This document shows, piece after piece, positions 63,057-64,000 of a stretch of DNA of 64,000 nt. Position numbers and translations under genes: made by a program. Source of the stretch: Limnohabitans sp. Jir72 (lineage in GTDB: Bacteria; Pseudomonadota; Gammaproteobacteria; Burkholderiales; Burkholderiaceae_C); assembly GCF_003063575.1 (NCBI RefSeq), contig NZ_NESC01000007.1, positions 1 through 64,000 of the forward strand, written 5' to 3'. Position 1 is the first letter of the stretch. Every line of letters begins with the position of its first letter. The notes beneath the pieces are model-generated. The model did not search any database, was not told the origin of the DNA, and saw only the letters and a list, made by a program, of their open reading frames with translations.

Positions 63057-63081
63057 AGGCCCACATCCTTGTGGGCCTTTT
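63057..63081 (+). terminator. Rho-independent terminator after higBA
   Basis: A perfect 9-bp stem (AGGCCCACA with TGTGGGCCT) around TCCT is followed by a short T run, 24 bp after the higA stop. Confidence 0.88.
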
Positions 63082-63115
63082 CCATTTCTGAAAAATTGAC
63101 AGCGTCATTTTTTCT

Positions 63116-64000
63116 TCACCCTATCGCTTGAATCACCGGCCTGAACACCGCGTTCATCTTGACGATGCGCTGCACAAACCAATCGAGGTAGGCACCCCAT
63201 TGGGCTTCGTCTTCAATCGGGCTGTCTTGACGCCAGGTGGCGATGCGGCAGGCGTGGGCATCGGGGAGTTCTTGCCAGTCCAGCTCGAAACCCAAGGCTT
63301 GCTCGATGCTCGGCTTTTGTGACAAGAGGGCCTCGTACATCTTTTTCGATTCGTTGTGAAAGATGTACACCTCGACGCCCAAGCGGTCGTCTTTGTGGCT
63401 GGCGGTGGGCGCTATCTTGAAGCCCGCACGGCCAATGGCAATGTTGAGCCAGTGCTGCGGCCTGGGCGTTTGGGGTCGAATGTTCGGGGCCTTTTGAGCC
63501 AGCACATCCACCAAGGCGTGCCACAGCTTGAGCTGCAACTGTTTTGTTGGGGTGGCGTTGGCGGCGGCCTTGGTTTGCTCGCGGCCCGTCTTGGCCCAAT
63601 CGTTGGGCTTGGCCACCACTTCAAACTTAGGCGCCAAAGGCGAATCGCCAATGCGCCACAGCACCACCTCCACCGCAAAAAAGCTCAGTTCTTCGGTGGT
63701 GTTCTGGTTCAAAAACTCAAACGCTGCCACATGCTCGGGTCGGAAAGACTCGGCCACCCAAATCACCTTCTTGGCCCCTGTGCCCGCCGCGTAGGTGAGG
63801 ATCTGGCCCAGGTGCGTGTGGTTGGTCTTTTCCAACTGGTTTTCGATGATGACCTGGTCATCCCCGCTGGTGCACAAGATGTCGAGCTTGAACTCGCCGA
63901 CCCAATGCTCGGTGGCCACCAGCTCCAGGTCGGCCAAACCCAGCGCATCGGCCAGCGTGTTGAGGTTGTCCTCTTCGGCCAGCCAAGGCGTGAAATCATT
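63116..64000 (-). CDS. DUF4268-family protein, start beyond the window
   Basis: The frame is open from its stop at 63116 to the right edge (at least 294 residues); the TTG at 63937 is not the true start because coding-type sequence (NDFTPWLAEEDNLNTLADAL) continues in-frame beyond it. That segment and the following HWVGEFKLDILCTSGDDQVIIENQLEKTNHTHLGQILTYAAG match the DUF4268-type nuclease-like fold (ExxLE... QLEKT with acidic residues), and GRAGFKIAPTA and HNESKKMYEALLSQK form the C-terminal domain. Such genes often sit in type I restriction and phage-defence loci. Confidence 0.85.
   Translation of the reverse strand, partial: NDFTPWLAEEDNLNTLADALGLADLELVATEHWVGEFKLDILCTSGDDQVIIENQLEKTNHTHLGQILTYAAGTGAKKVIWVAESFRPEHVAAFEFLNQNTTEELSFFAVEVVLWRIGDSPLAPKFEVVAKPNDWAKTGREQTKAAANATPTKQLQLKLWHALVDVLAQKAPNIRPQTPRPQHWLNIAIGRAGFKIAPTASHKDDRLGVEVYIFHNESKKMYEALLSQKPSIEQALGFELDWQELPDAHACRIATWRQDSPIEDEAQWGAYLDWFVQRIVKMNAVFRPVIQAIG

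Overview
The window looks like a chromosomal segment of a Burkholderiales bacterium, probably Comamonadaceae of the Limnohabitans/Rhodoferax type. The reasons are the GC-rich coding style over most of its length, two tripartite-tricarboxylate (Bug) solute receptors sitting in catabolic operons, a beta-proteobacterial tad locus, and a giant MofA-like multicopper oxidase. This is inference from gene content; no rRNA or other taxonomic marker is present. No tRNA, IS element or true CRISPR array was seen.

Bases 1-12,516 (mostly minus strand). A type II secretion/type IV pilus-like assembly cluster of visibly lower GC runs gspG, a lytic transglycosylase, an unknown secreted 335-residue protein, gspF, gspE and pilM/N/O-like genes. 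It continues past the left edge. Just upstream, behind a strong terminator, lies a 1723-residue secreted multicopper oxidase with five C-terminal ASH-like repeats and a small secreted partner. The simplest reading is a surface oxidase next to its own export or assembly machine.

Bases 12,517-20,152 (plus strand). A complete type I secretion system (outer membrane channel, ABC exporter, adaptor) is followed by a small lipoprotein with its own promoter and a 679-residue RTX-like protein, the likely substrate. Bases 20,209-30,412 (minus strand) hold a tad/flp pilus locus: flp, rcpC, rcpA, a small lipoprotein, tadG, two tadE/F-type pseudopilins, tadZ, tadA, tadB, tadC and a prepilin peptidase without the usual N-terminal cysteines. 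Together with the first cluster this makes three surface export or assembly machines within 30 kb.

Bases 30,616-43,442 are mixed metabolic and accessory genes: a flavin reductase, cupins, a Bug receptor/BKACE/3-hydroxyacyl-CoA dehydrogenase operon with a divergent LysR regulator, a Stealth-type sugar phosphotransferase, a ParE-like toxin pair, a SOUL protein, an HNH nuclease, a quinone reductase, the Cho repair nuclease, a 2-keto-4-pentenoate hydratase-like enzyme and a transglutaminase-like protease.

Bases 43,443-58,116 carry an acyltransferase of family C45, an MlrC/M81 peptidase, a five-gene catabolic operon (aldehyde dehydrogenase, TPP enzyme, Bug receptor, two FAD monooxygenases), an orphan amino-acid-type binding protein, tsaD and a ModA-like protein. 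This part is sprinkled with a palindromic REP-type element beginning with GTAG, including inverted pairs (REPINs) and a striking tandem array with a 91-bp period.

Bases 58,119-64,000 look like a defence island: hsdR, a divergent higBA module whose antitoxin is fused to an ImmA/IrrE-type metallopeptidase and whose promoter spacer is a perfect palindrome, and a truncated DUF4268-type gene at the right edge.
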